In this document: positions 32,283-38,807 of the stretch, piece after piece
Numbering within the stretch: position 1 is the stretch's first letter
How the letters are laid out: each line of letters begins with the position of its first letter
DNA from: Aquibium sp. A9E412
GTDB taxonomy: Bacteria; Pseudomonadota; Alphaproteobacteria; Rhizobiales; Rhizobiaceae
DNA: 38,807 nt
NCBI RefSeq assembly: GCF_030398335.1
Contig: NZ_JAOAOP010000035.1
Coordinates: forward strand, 1-38,807
Direction of reading: 5' to 3'
The notes under the pieces: generated by a model
Databases searched by the model: none
What the model was told of the DNA's origin: nothing
Seen by the model: the letters and a program-made list of their open reading frames with translations, nothing else
Position numbers and translations under genes: made by a program

Positions 32283-33896
32283 ATGAAAGACCGCGTGTAT
32301 CTGTTCGACACCACGCTGCGCGACGGCCAGCAGACGCCGGGCATCGATTTTTCGCTCGACGACAAGGTGGCGATCGCCGCGATGCTCGACGATTTCGGGC
32401 TCGACTATGTCGAGGGCGGCTATCCCGGCGCCAACCCGACCGACACCGCCTTCTTCGCCGACAAGCGCACGGCGGCGGCGCGCTTCGTCGCCTTCGGCAT
32501 GACCAAGCGCGCCGGCGTGTCGGCCTCCAACGACCCCGGTCTGGCGGCGCTCCTGCAGGCGCGCGCCGACGCCATCTGCTTCGTCGCCAAGAGCTGGGAC
32601 TACCACGTCGCGGTGGCGCTCGGCTGCTCCAACGAGGAGAACCTCGCGGCGATCGGCGAATCCGTCGCCGCCGCCCGCGCCGCCGGCTACGAGGCGATGG
32701 TCGACTGCGAGCACTTCTTCGACGGCTACAAGGCCAATCCCGACTACGCGCTCGCCTGCGCGCGCACGGCCTGCGAGGCGGGCAGCCGCTGGGTGGTGCT
32801 GTGCGACACCAATGGCGGCACCCAGCCGGCGGAGGTGCGCCGCATCGTCGAGGCGGTGATCGCCGCCGGCGTGCCGGGCGAGCGGCTCGGCATCCACGCG
32901 CATGACGACACCGGCCAGGCCGTCGCCAACACGCTGGCCGCCGTCGAGGCCGGCGTGCGCCAGGTGCAGGGCACATTGAACGGCATCGGCGAGCGCTGCG
33001 GCAATGCCAACCTGGTGACGCTGATCCCCACGCTGATGCTGAAGGCGCCCTATGCCGGGCGCTTCGACATCGGGCTTGCGGCCGACCGGCTGGCCGGCCT
33101 GACGCGGCTGTCGCATGCCTTCGACGAGCTGCTGAACCGGGCGCCCGAGCCGCAGGCGCCCTATGTCGGCGCCTCCGCCTTCGCCACCAAGGCCGGCATC
33201 CACGCCTCGGCCATCCTCAAGGCGCCGCAGACCTACGAGCACGTGCCGCCGGAGACGGTCGGCAACCGGCGCCGCGTCATGGTGTCGGACCAGGGCGGCC
33301 GCGCCAACTTCATCGCCGAGCTCGCCCGCTTCGACATTGCCGTCGACAAGGCCGACCCGCGGCTCGACACGCTGATCGCCCGCGTCAAGGCGCGCGAGGC
33401 GGAGGGCTATGCCTATGAGGGCGCCGACGCCAGCTTCGAGCTGCTGGCCCGCCGTGCGCTGGGCGGCGTGCCCGACTTCTTCGCCGTCGACAGCTTCCGC
33501 TGCATGGTCGAGCGCCGCTTCGACGCCAACGGCAATCTGAAGACCGTGTCGGAGGCGATCGTGCGCATCGTCGTCGACGGCGAGACGCGCATGTCGGTGG
33601 CCGAGGGGCACGGTCCGGTCAACGCGCTCGACATCGCGCTGCGCAAGGACCTCGGCCGCTACCAGGACGAGATCGCCGATCTCGAGCTGGTCGACTACAA
33701 GGTGCGCATCCTCAACGGCGGCACCGAGGCGGTGACCCGCGTGCTGATCGAATCGCAGGACGCCAGCGGCGCGCGCTGGCGCACCGTCGGCGTGTCGGAC
33801 AACATCATCGACGCCTCCTTCCAGGCGCTGATGGATTCGGTCGTCTACAAGCTGATGAAGAACCGCCAGGCCGCCATCGGCGCGGCGGCGCAGTAG
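32283..33896 (+). CDS. cimA: (R)-citramalate synthase
   Basis: Condenses pyruvate and acetyl-CoA to citramalate, entering isoleucine synthesis without threonine. 537 residues. The N-terminal TIM barrel has DTTLRDGQQTPG (9-20, metal ligand Asp9), GIHAHDDTG (metal His pair) and GTLNGIGERCGNANL. The regulatory LeuA-like dimer domain follows, with GNLKTVSEAIVRIVVDGE and a C-terminal DNIIDASFQALMDSVVYKLMK. The DTTLRDG-to-GGYPGANPTD spacing and the length fit the CimA subgroup rather than 2-isopropylmalate synthase. A GGGAG lies about 11 bases before the ATG. The promoter is shared with cysS or lies in the repeat-filled gap. Confidence 0.93.
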   Translation: MKDRVYLFDTTLRDGQQTPGIDFSLDDKVAIAAMLDDFGLDYVEGGYPGANPTDTAFFADKRTAAARFVAFGMTKRAGVSASNDPGLAALLQARADAICFVAKSWDYHVAVALGCSNEENLAAIGESVAAARAAGYEAMVDCEHFFDGYKANPDYALACARTACEAGSRWVVLCDTNGGTQPAEVRRIVEAVIAAGVPGERLGIHAHDDTGQAVANTLAAVEAGVRQVQGTLNGIGERCGNANLVTLIPTLMLKAPYAGRFDIGLAADRLAGLTRLSHAFDELLNRAPEPQAPYVGASAFATKAGIHASAILKAPQTYEHVPPETVGNRRRVMVSDQGGRANFIAELARFDIAVDKADPRLDTLIARVKAREAEGYAYEGADASFELLARRALGGVPDFFAVDSFRCMVERRFDANGNLKTVSEAIVRIVVDGETRMSVAEGHGPVNALDIALRKDLGRYQDEIADLELVDYKVRILNGGTEAVTRVLIESQDASGARWRTVGVSDNIIDASFQALMDSVVYKLMKNRQAAIGAAAQ

Positions 33897-33972
33897 GGCG
33901 CCGCCTTGCCGGCCGCCGATCGATCAGAAGTTTTCGATGGTGCTGCCGCGCCGTCCGGCCGATAGCAGGCGC

Positions 33973-34899
33973 ATGAGCGTCGAATCCACCGCCCAGAGCG
34001 AAGCCGGCCGCGGCTTCGCCTTCGCCCTGTCGGCCTACCTGCTGTGGGGCCTGCTGCCGTTCTACATGAAGGCAGTTGCCCACATTCCGCCCGTCGAGGT
34101 GGTGGCGCATCGGGCGCTGTGGTCGGTGCCGATCGCCGGGCTGACGCTGCTGGCGCTGCGCCGCACGGCCGACCTGCGCCGCGTCGTGCGCTCGCCGCGG
34201 CTGCTCGCCATGGCGGTGCTGCCGGCCGGCTTCATCTCGGTGAACTGGGGCCTGTATGTCTGGGCGATCGGCAACGACCGGGCGCTGGAGGCCGCGCTCG
34301 GCTACTACATCAACCCGCTGGTTTCCATCGCGCTGGCCGCCGTGCTGCTCGGCGAGCGGCTCGACCGGCTGCAGGTCGCGGCCGTGGCGCTGGCGGCCGC
34401 GGCGGTGGCGGTGCTCACCGTCCAGGCCGGCGGGCTGCCGTGGATCTCGCTCGTGCTCGCGCTCTCCTTCGCCACCTACGGCTTCCTGCGCAAGACGCTG
34501 CCGATCGGCCCGAGCCAGGGCTTCTTCCTCGAGGCGGCGATCCTCAGCGTGCCGGCGCTCGGCTATGTCGGCTATCTGCAGGCGACGGGGGCGGGCAGCT
34601 TCGTGACCGCGCAGCCGGTCGACGTGCTGCTTCTGATCGGCTGCGGACCGGCGACCGCCGTGCCGCTGCTGTTCTACGCCTTCGGCGCCAAGCTGCTGCG
34701 CTATTCGACGATCGGCATCATGCAGTACATCACGCCGACGATGATCTTCCTGATCGCGGTGTTCGTGTTCCGCGAGCCGTTCGACGGCGGGCGGGCCGTG
34801 GCCTTCGTGATGATCTGGCTGGCGCTGGCGCTCTACACCTGGCCGATGCTGGCCGGCCGCCGGCGCGCTGCGCGCACGGTGCCGCCCGGCTCGGCCTGA
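33973..34899 (+). CDS. rarD: RarD-type EamA family transporter
   Basis: Inner-membrane protein of the drug/metabolite (EamA) family, 308 residues with about ten membrane segments. RarD hallmarks: GFAFALSAYLLWGLLPFYMKAV near the N-terminus, EVVAHRALWSVP, INWGLYVWAIGNDRALEAALGYYINPL-type sequence (here SVNWGLYVWAIG and ALGYYINPLVS), TYGFLRKTLPI and IGIMQYITPTMIF. The substrate is unknown. The ATG at 33973 was chosen because it precedes the first segment with a short polar N-terminus. It is convergent with the LOG gene ten bases away. Confidence 0.92.
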   Translation: MSVESTAQSEAGRGFAFALSAYLLWGLLPFYMKAVAHIPPVEVVAHRALWSVPIAGLTLLALRRTADLRRVVRSPRLLAMAVLPAGFISVNWGLYVWAIGNDRALEAALGYYINPLVSIALAAVLLGERLDRLQVAAVALAAAAVAVLTVQAGGLPWISLVLALSFATYGFLRKTLPIGPSQGFFLEAAILSVPALGYVGYLQATGAGSFVTAQPVDVLLLIGCGPATAVPLLFYAFGAKLLRYSTIGIMQYITPTMIFLIAVFVFREPFDGGRAVAFVMIWLALALYTWPMLAGRRRAARTVPPGSA

Positions 34900-34909
34900 C
34901 GCGTCCGCC

Positions 34910-35521
34910 TCACAGCCGCTCGATCACCTCCTCGCGGCCGCCGGCCGGTGCGCCGCGCCGCCCGGCCGCCTCGATCACCGCCGGCACGATCGCCTCCGCG
35001 CTGTCGACCACGATCGGCCGCACCAGGCGCGAGGAGTGGATGAAGCCCTGCTCGCGCATGTGGCTCATCAGCGTCAGGAAGGGATCCCAGAAGCCGGCGA
35101 TGTTGGCGAAGACGATCGGCTTGCGGTGCCGGCCGAGCTGCGCCCAGGTCATGATCTCGACGATCTCCTCGACCGTGCCGATGCCGCCCGGCAGCGCCAC
35201 AAAGGCGTCCGATTCCTCGAACATCCTGTGCTTGCGGGTGTGCATGTCCTCGGTCACGATCAGGTCGTCGAGGTGTTCGAGCGCCTCCGCCGTGGCTTCC
35301 TTGGCCATCAGGAAGCGCGGGATGATGCCGGTGACCTTGCCGCCGGAAGCAAGGCAGCCTTCGGCGACCGCGCCCATGATGCCCTTGGTGCCGCCGCCAT
35401 AGACGAGCCTGAGCCCGTTGTCGGCCAGTGCGCGGCCGAGCGTGCGGCCGGCGTCGGAATAGGTCTGATCGCGGCCCGCAGACGACCCGCAATACACGCA
35501 GATGGAGGAGATCGGTGTCAT
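34910..35521 (-). CDS. LOG family nucleoside 5'-monophosphate phosphoribohydrolase
   Basis: 203 residues, TIGR00730/LOG family, often annotated as a Rossman-fold nucleotide-binding or lysine-decarboxylase-like protein. Relatives cleave cytokinin riboside monophosphates or other nucleotide monophosphates; decarboxylase activity is not expected. The phosphate-binding GGGTKGIMG is at 42-50, PGGIGTVEE at 111-119, and Arg/Lys of RKHRMFE before it. The C-terminus is Ala/Gly/Arg-rich. The gene is divergent from the large LysM protein. Confidence 0.92.
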   Translation of the reverse strand: MTPISSICVYCGSSAGRDQTYSDAGRTLGRALADNGLRLVYGGGTKGIMGAVAEGCLASGGKVTGIIPRFLMAKEATAEALEHLDDLIVTEDMHTRKHRMFEESDAFVALPGGIGTVEEIVEIMTWAQLGRHRKPIVFANIAGFWDPFLTLMSHMREQGFIHSSRLVRPIVVDSAEAIVPAVIEAAGRRGAPAGGREEVIERL

Positions 35522-35530
35522 GAAACCGAT

Positions 35531-35558
35531 TTGGTATTGCCTGCGTGACTGCGGTCAA
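35531..35558 (-). promoter_or_regulatory. Possible promoter of the LOG gene
   Basis: On the minus strand TTGACC (35558-35553), 16 bases, TACCAA (35536-35531). The -35 is good and the -10 is weak. It lies about ten bases upstream of the ATG at 35521. Confidence 0.35.
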
Positions 35559-35577
35559 GGGGCATCCGGCGTTTTTC

Positions 35578-35606
35578 TTGTCGCCCCCCGGAAAACAGGC
35601 TAGACC
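35578..35606 (+). promoter_or_regulatory. Possible promoter of the large LysM protein gene
   Basis: TTGTCG (35578-35583), 17 bases, TAGACC (35601-35606), with the ATG at 35639. The -10 is weak; the spacing and position support it. Confidence 0.35.
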
Positions 35607-35638
35607 GCGAAAAAACAATCGCTGGAGGTGCGCGAATC

Positions 35639-38485
35639 ATGGGTGCAACGCCGGTCCGGGCGGCTCTCTTCCTTCTCGGCGCGCTGATCGCCGCCGGCGC
35701 CACCGCCTACTTTGCCGGCGCCCTCGATCCCTATCTCGGCCGCGATGCGCCGGTGGTCGCCGCGCTGCCCGAAGGGGATGCGCAGGCCGGTCGGGACGAT
35801 GCCGCAGCACCGCAGCCGGCGACCCCCATCACCGGCGCCGACGCGCCGCAGGACGCCGGCGCGGAAGCGCCCGAGGCGGGACCCGACGGCGCGGGCGAGA
35901 CGCCGGCCGCGACCGAGGTGGTGGTGCCGGCCTTCGATCTGGTGCGGGTGGAGCCCGACGGCTCGATCGTGATCGCCGGACGCGCCGCGCCCGGCGCATC
36001 GGTCGAGGTGGTCACCGGCTCGCGCACCATCGGCACGGCCGAGGCCGGCCCGTCCGGCGATTTCGCGGTGGTGCTCGACGAGCCGCTCGGCCCCGGCGAC
36101 TACGAGATCGTGCTGCGCGCCACCTCGCCGGACGCGGTGGTGGCGACGTCGATCGAAACGGCGATCGTCTCGGTGCCCGACAGCGAGACCGGCCAGGTGC
36201 TGGCGCTGGTGGAAAAGCCCGGCGAGCCGAGCCGCTTCATCACCGTGCCCGAGGCGGCCCCGGCGAGCGAGCCCGGCGGCGACGGCGTGCCGGCCGGGAC
36301 GGCCGAAACCGCCGAGACGGCCGAGACCGCCGCGCCCGAGCCGGCCGGCGATGCGGCCGTGCCGGGCGGCGCCAGCGAGGACCGGGTCGCGGCCGCCGAG
36401 ACCGATACCGATGCCGAGACCGAAGCCGCTGCCGATGTCGATGCCGATGCCGATGCCGGGCAGGGCGCGGAGGCCGGTGCGCCGGCCGACGTCGCGGTCG
36501 TCGCACCGCCGGCGCCGGACGGCGCTTCCGAGATCGCCGGCACCGCGCCCGGCGGCCTCGCCGCAGCCGATGCGGGCGAGGCGACCGGCGAGGCTGTGAC
36601 GCAGGACGCGACGCCCGACGTGACCGCCACGCAGGACGAGACCGCGACGCCGGACGCGGCACCCGACGGTGCGACGGTCGACCCCGCGGTGACCGCCGAT
36701 GCCGACCCGGCGGCGCCCGATGCCGGGCCCGCCGCGCCCGAACCGGCGGCGGAGGAGGAACGGGAGACGGCGGCCGATGCGCCGGCCGGCGAGGCTGCGC
36801 CGGCGCCGGACGTGACCGTCGCGGCCGAGGACGCGACGCCGCCGGCGCCGCGGGACGACGGGCCGGCGCGCGACGCGCAGGCCGATGCCGCGGATGCGGC
36901 GGCGCCTGCCGGCCCGCCCGCCACGACGACCGACGACACGCGCCGCGCCACTGCGCCCGATGCGTCTGCGGTGGACGATCAGGCGCGGTCCGAGCCCGAT
37001 GCGCCGACGCCGGACGACGCGACCGGCGGCGAGCGCATGGCGGCGCTGGCGCCCGACAGCGCGGCGGCGCCGGACGAACCTGCGCCGCAGCCGGACGCGC
37101 CCGCACCCGGTCGCCAGCCCTCCGTCTTCGTGCAGGCGGTCGAGATCGACGGCCGCGAGATCTTCGTCGCCGGCGTCGCCGATCCCGGCCGCCGCGTGCG
37201 CGTCTACGCCAACGAGATCCTGCTCGGCGACGCCATCGCCTCGCCCGGCGGGCAGTTCCTGGTCGAGGCGGTGCGCGACCTGCCGGTGGGCGACTACATC
37301 GTGCGCGCCGACATGCTGGCCGACAACGGTGCCGACGTGATCGCGCGCGCCGCCGTGCCGTTCGAGCGCGAGCCGGGCGAGACCATCGCCGCCGTCGCGC
37401 CGGACGCCATGGCCGCGCTCGACGACACGCCGCCGGCCGAGCTCGCCGCGCCGGAGGCGGCGCCGTCCGAGGCGGCCGGTGAGGCGGGCGCGCCCGCCGC
37501 CGGCGATACCGCTGCGGCGGGCGCGGAAGACGCGGCCGCAGAAGAAGGCGCGACCGGAGAACCGGCTGCGCGCGACGCTGCGCCCGCGCCCGCGGGGGCT
37601 GTCGAGGCCGATGCCGCGCCGGCGGGCGAGCGCCCGGCTGCCGATGCCGCCGGCCCGGCGGAAGACGACGCGGCGGCCGCGGCCGCGCCGGCCGATGGCG
37701 CGGCGCCGGGCGGTCCGACGCTGACGCCACCCCAATCCGAGACCGGTGATGCCGGGTCCGAGACCGCCGCCGCGCCGCAGCCGGCGGCGCCAGGTTCGGC
37801 CGATGCCGGCGGCGAGACCGCGATGGCCGGCACCGCCGGCGGACGGGACGAACCGACGGCGGCGGCCGACGAGGCCAACGCGGCGCCGACGGATGCAGCG
37901 CCTGCCGCGGCCGACGGGCCTGCCGAGCCGCGCGACGCGCCGGACGCGACGACCGCCGGCGGTGCACAGCAGGCCGCATCGCCGGCCGCCGCGCCGGATG
38001 CCGGCGATGTGCCCGAGGTCGCCGGTCCGCAGACCGACCGCAGGGCCGCCGATGCCGCTGCCGGGAGCGTGCCGGACACGGACGACGCGGCCGACGCCGC
38101 CGGGAGCCTGCCGGGCACGGACGACGCGGCCGCCGACGCCGCGCCCGACAGCGCGGCGGAAAAGGCCGAGCGGCTTGCCGCGGCGGGCGGCGCGGCAAGC
38201 GGCAGTGCCGGGGCCGGCGAGGCCGGCGTCGTCACCGCGCCCAAGCTGCAGGCCGTCGACAGCGCGGTGATCATCCGCCGCGGCGACACGCTGTGGCGCA
38301 TCTCGCGGCGCGTCTACGGCCGCGGCATCCGCTACTCGACCATCTATCTCGCCAACCAGGACCAGATCCGCGATCCCGACCGGATCTGGCCGGGCCAGGT
38401 CTTCACCGTGCCCGGCAGCACCGAGGAGGGCGAGAAGGCCGACATGAGCCGCATCGGCGACCAGGCGATCACCGTGCCGCGCTGA
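35639..38485 (+). CDS. Large acidic LysM protein with two Ig-like modules
   Basis: 948 residues. Residues 7-26 are a membrane anchor (AALFLLGALIAAGATAYFAG). Two beta-rich, Ig-like modules lie at about 99-180 (VRVEPDGSIVIAGRAAPGASVEV to SIETAIVSVPD) and 495-580 (FVQAVEIDGREIFVAGVADPG to IVRADMLADNG). These are separated by very acidic Ala/Pro/Asp/Glu-rich stretches, about 200-490 and 585-870, with internal repeats (TAETAETAE, DADADAD, and a roughly 40-base duplication around 38059-38142). A C-terminal LysM (about 876-925: VIIRRGDTLWRISRRVYGRG) would bind peptidoglycan. This fits a membrane-to-wall tether in the periplasm. GGAGG stands before the ATG. A function is not known for this layout. 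Confidence 0.9.
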   Translation: MGATPVRAALFLLGALIAAGATAYFAGALDPYLGRDAPVVAALPEGDAQAGRDDAAAPQPATPITGADAPQDAGAEAPEAGPDGAGETPAATEVVVPAFDLVRVEPDGSIVIAGRAAPGASVEVVTGSRTIGTAEAGPSGDFAVVLDEPLGPGDYEIVLRATSPDAVVATSIETAIVSVPDSETGQVLALVEKPGEPSRFITVPEAAPASEPGGDGVPAGTAETAETAETAAPEPAGDAAVPGGASEDRVAAAETDTDAETEAAADVDADADAGQGAEAGAPADVAVVAPPAPDGASEIAGTAPGGLAAADAGEATGEAVTQDATPDVTATQDETATPDAAPDGATVDPAVTADADPAAPDAGPAAPEPAAEEERETAADAPAGEAAPAPDVTVAAEDATPPAPRDDGPARDAQADAADAAAPAGPPATTTDDTRRATAPDASAVDDQARSEPDAPTPDDATGGERMAALAPDSAAAPDEPAPQPDAPAPGRQPSVFVQAVEIDGREIFVAGVADPGRRVRVYANEILLGDAIASPGGQFLVEAVRDLPVGDYIVRADMLADNGADVIARAAVPFEREPGETIAAVAPDAMAALDDTPPAELAAPEAAPSEAAGEAGAPAAGDTAAAGAEDAAAEEGATGEPAARDAAPAPAGAVEADAAPAGERPAADAAGPAEDDAAAAAAPADGAAPGGPTLTPPQSETGDAGSETAAAPQPAAPGSADAGGETAMAGTAGGRDEPTAAADEANAAPTDAAPAAADGPAEPRDAPDATTAGGAQQAASPAAAPDAGDVPEVAGPQTDRRAADAAAGSVPDTDDAADAAGSLPGTDDAAADAAPDSAAEKAERLAAAGGAASGSAGAGEAGVVTAPKLQAVDSAVIIRRGDTLWRISRRVYGRGIRYSTIYLANQDQIRDPDRIWPGQVFTVPGSTEEGEKADMSRIGDQAITVPR

Positions 38486-38807
38486 GGCGACGGGCGCGCC
38501 GTCGCCGTCGGGCCGATGCCGGTGGGCCGGCTTGCGCCGCTCCGGCCGCTGCCCGCGCCGCCCCTCATCCGCCCCTGCGGGGCACCTTCTCCCCGCGTGC
38601 GGGGAGAAGGGGGCGCCCCCGGTCTCGCAGGCCTCGGCACGGCGGCCGGCCGCAAACGCCAGCCCGATCTCCCCCCTTGAGGGGGTGATGTCGGCGCAGC
38701 CGACAGGGGGGTCAGAGGGGACGGCCGCCGAAGACGCGCGCGACCTCACCCTCTCCCCGCCTGCGGGGAGAGGGCAGGGTGAGGGGCAGCGTCGACCTGG
38801 CGGCGGG
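38486..38807. repeat. Cluster of palindromic extragenic repeats at the window edge
   Basis: No gene is visible after the LysM protein. Three repeats are: 38559-38613 (CCCTCATCCG, then the CTTCTCCCCG/CGGGGAGAAG dyad), 38665-38720 (same family as 32157-32212), and 38744-38788 (inverted form of the first, dyad CTCTCCCCGC/GCGGGGAGAG). The last reaches within 20 bases of the window end, so the cluster may continue. Confidence 0.7.

Noticed and set aside
30357-33611. A 1084-codon minus-strand frame opposite cysS and cimA
   Set aside because: Antisense shadow; both genes on the plus strand have full catalytic motifs.
35600-38749. A 1049-codon open frame on the minus strand opposite the large LysM protein
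   Set aside because: It is Arg/Gly-rich with no domain and mirrors the GC-rich third positions of the real gene, which has anchor, Ig-like and LysM modules.

Overview
The window is very GC-rich DNA (roughly 70 % by eye, not computed) from an alphaproteobacterium, most likely of the order Hyphomicrobiales (Rhizobiales). The evidence is the porin type, a single bifunctional Rsh that starts MMRQYELVER, the block rpoZ-rsh-acpS-lepB-rnc-era-recO, a TIGR02301 protein, ExoD-like and LOG proteins, a perfect CtrA-type site, and palindromic extragenic repeats of the sort common in this order. The genus cannot be told from the sequence. No phage, integron, insertion sequence, CRISPR array, tRNA or rRNA was recognised.

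Layout. 1-4.0 kb: the 3' part of an outer-membrane porin with a strong terminator, then an alpha/beta hydrolase and a soluble lytic transglycosylase on the minus strand. 4.3-5.7 kb: dapA and smpB. 5.8-7.1 kb: a family 5 uracil-DNA glycosylase overlapped by an NYN nuclease gene. 7.4-13.9 kb: rpoZ, rsh, then a tight chain DUF2062-acpS-lepB-rnc-era. An exoD-like gene and a MarR-GNAT fusion gene sit between era and recO (15.5-16.3 kb). 16.5-21.3 kb, minus strand: a Tat-exported PhoX phosphatase with a PHO-box-like site, an MFS transporter, a small LysM protein and an MscS channel. 21.5-24.1 kb: a translationally coupled pair, a GNAT/C39-peptidase fusion and an RLAN/RimK-type ATP-grasp ligase. 24.1-28.4 kb, minus strand: an HD hydrolase, ygfZ, three uncharacterised proteins, a TIGR02301 protein and a Nudix hydrolase. 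28.5-30.1 kb: a SRAP (YedK/HMCES-type) protein, a LysE-type exporter and a probable 51-residue membrane protein. 30.3-33.9 kb: cysS and cimA with a structured leader. 34-38.8 kb: rarD, a LOG protein, a 948-residue acidic LysM protein and a cluster of palindromic repeats.

Most genes are housekeeping: lysine and isoleucine biosynthesis, trans-translation, the stringent response, protein export, RNA processing and cell-wall maintenance. The part most likely to hold undescribed biology is the GNAT/C39 + ATP-grasp pair (21500-24054), which looks like a make-acetylate-cleave peptide-modification module. Also worth attention are: the cysS-cimA leader, with an Ile-rich 15-codon reading frame at the predicted transcript start and a hairpin that hides the cysS ribosome-binding site; two hairpin repeats placed one base after a stop codon, with a compensatory base pair; and a palindrome lying over the MarR-GNAT promoter.
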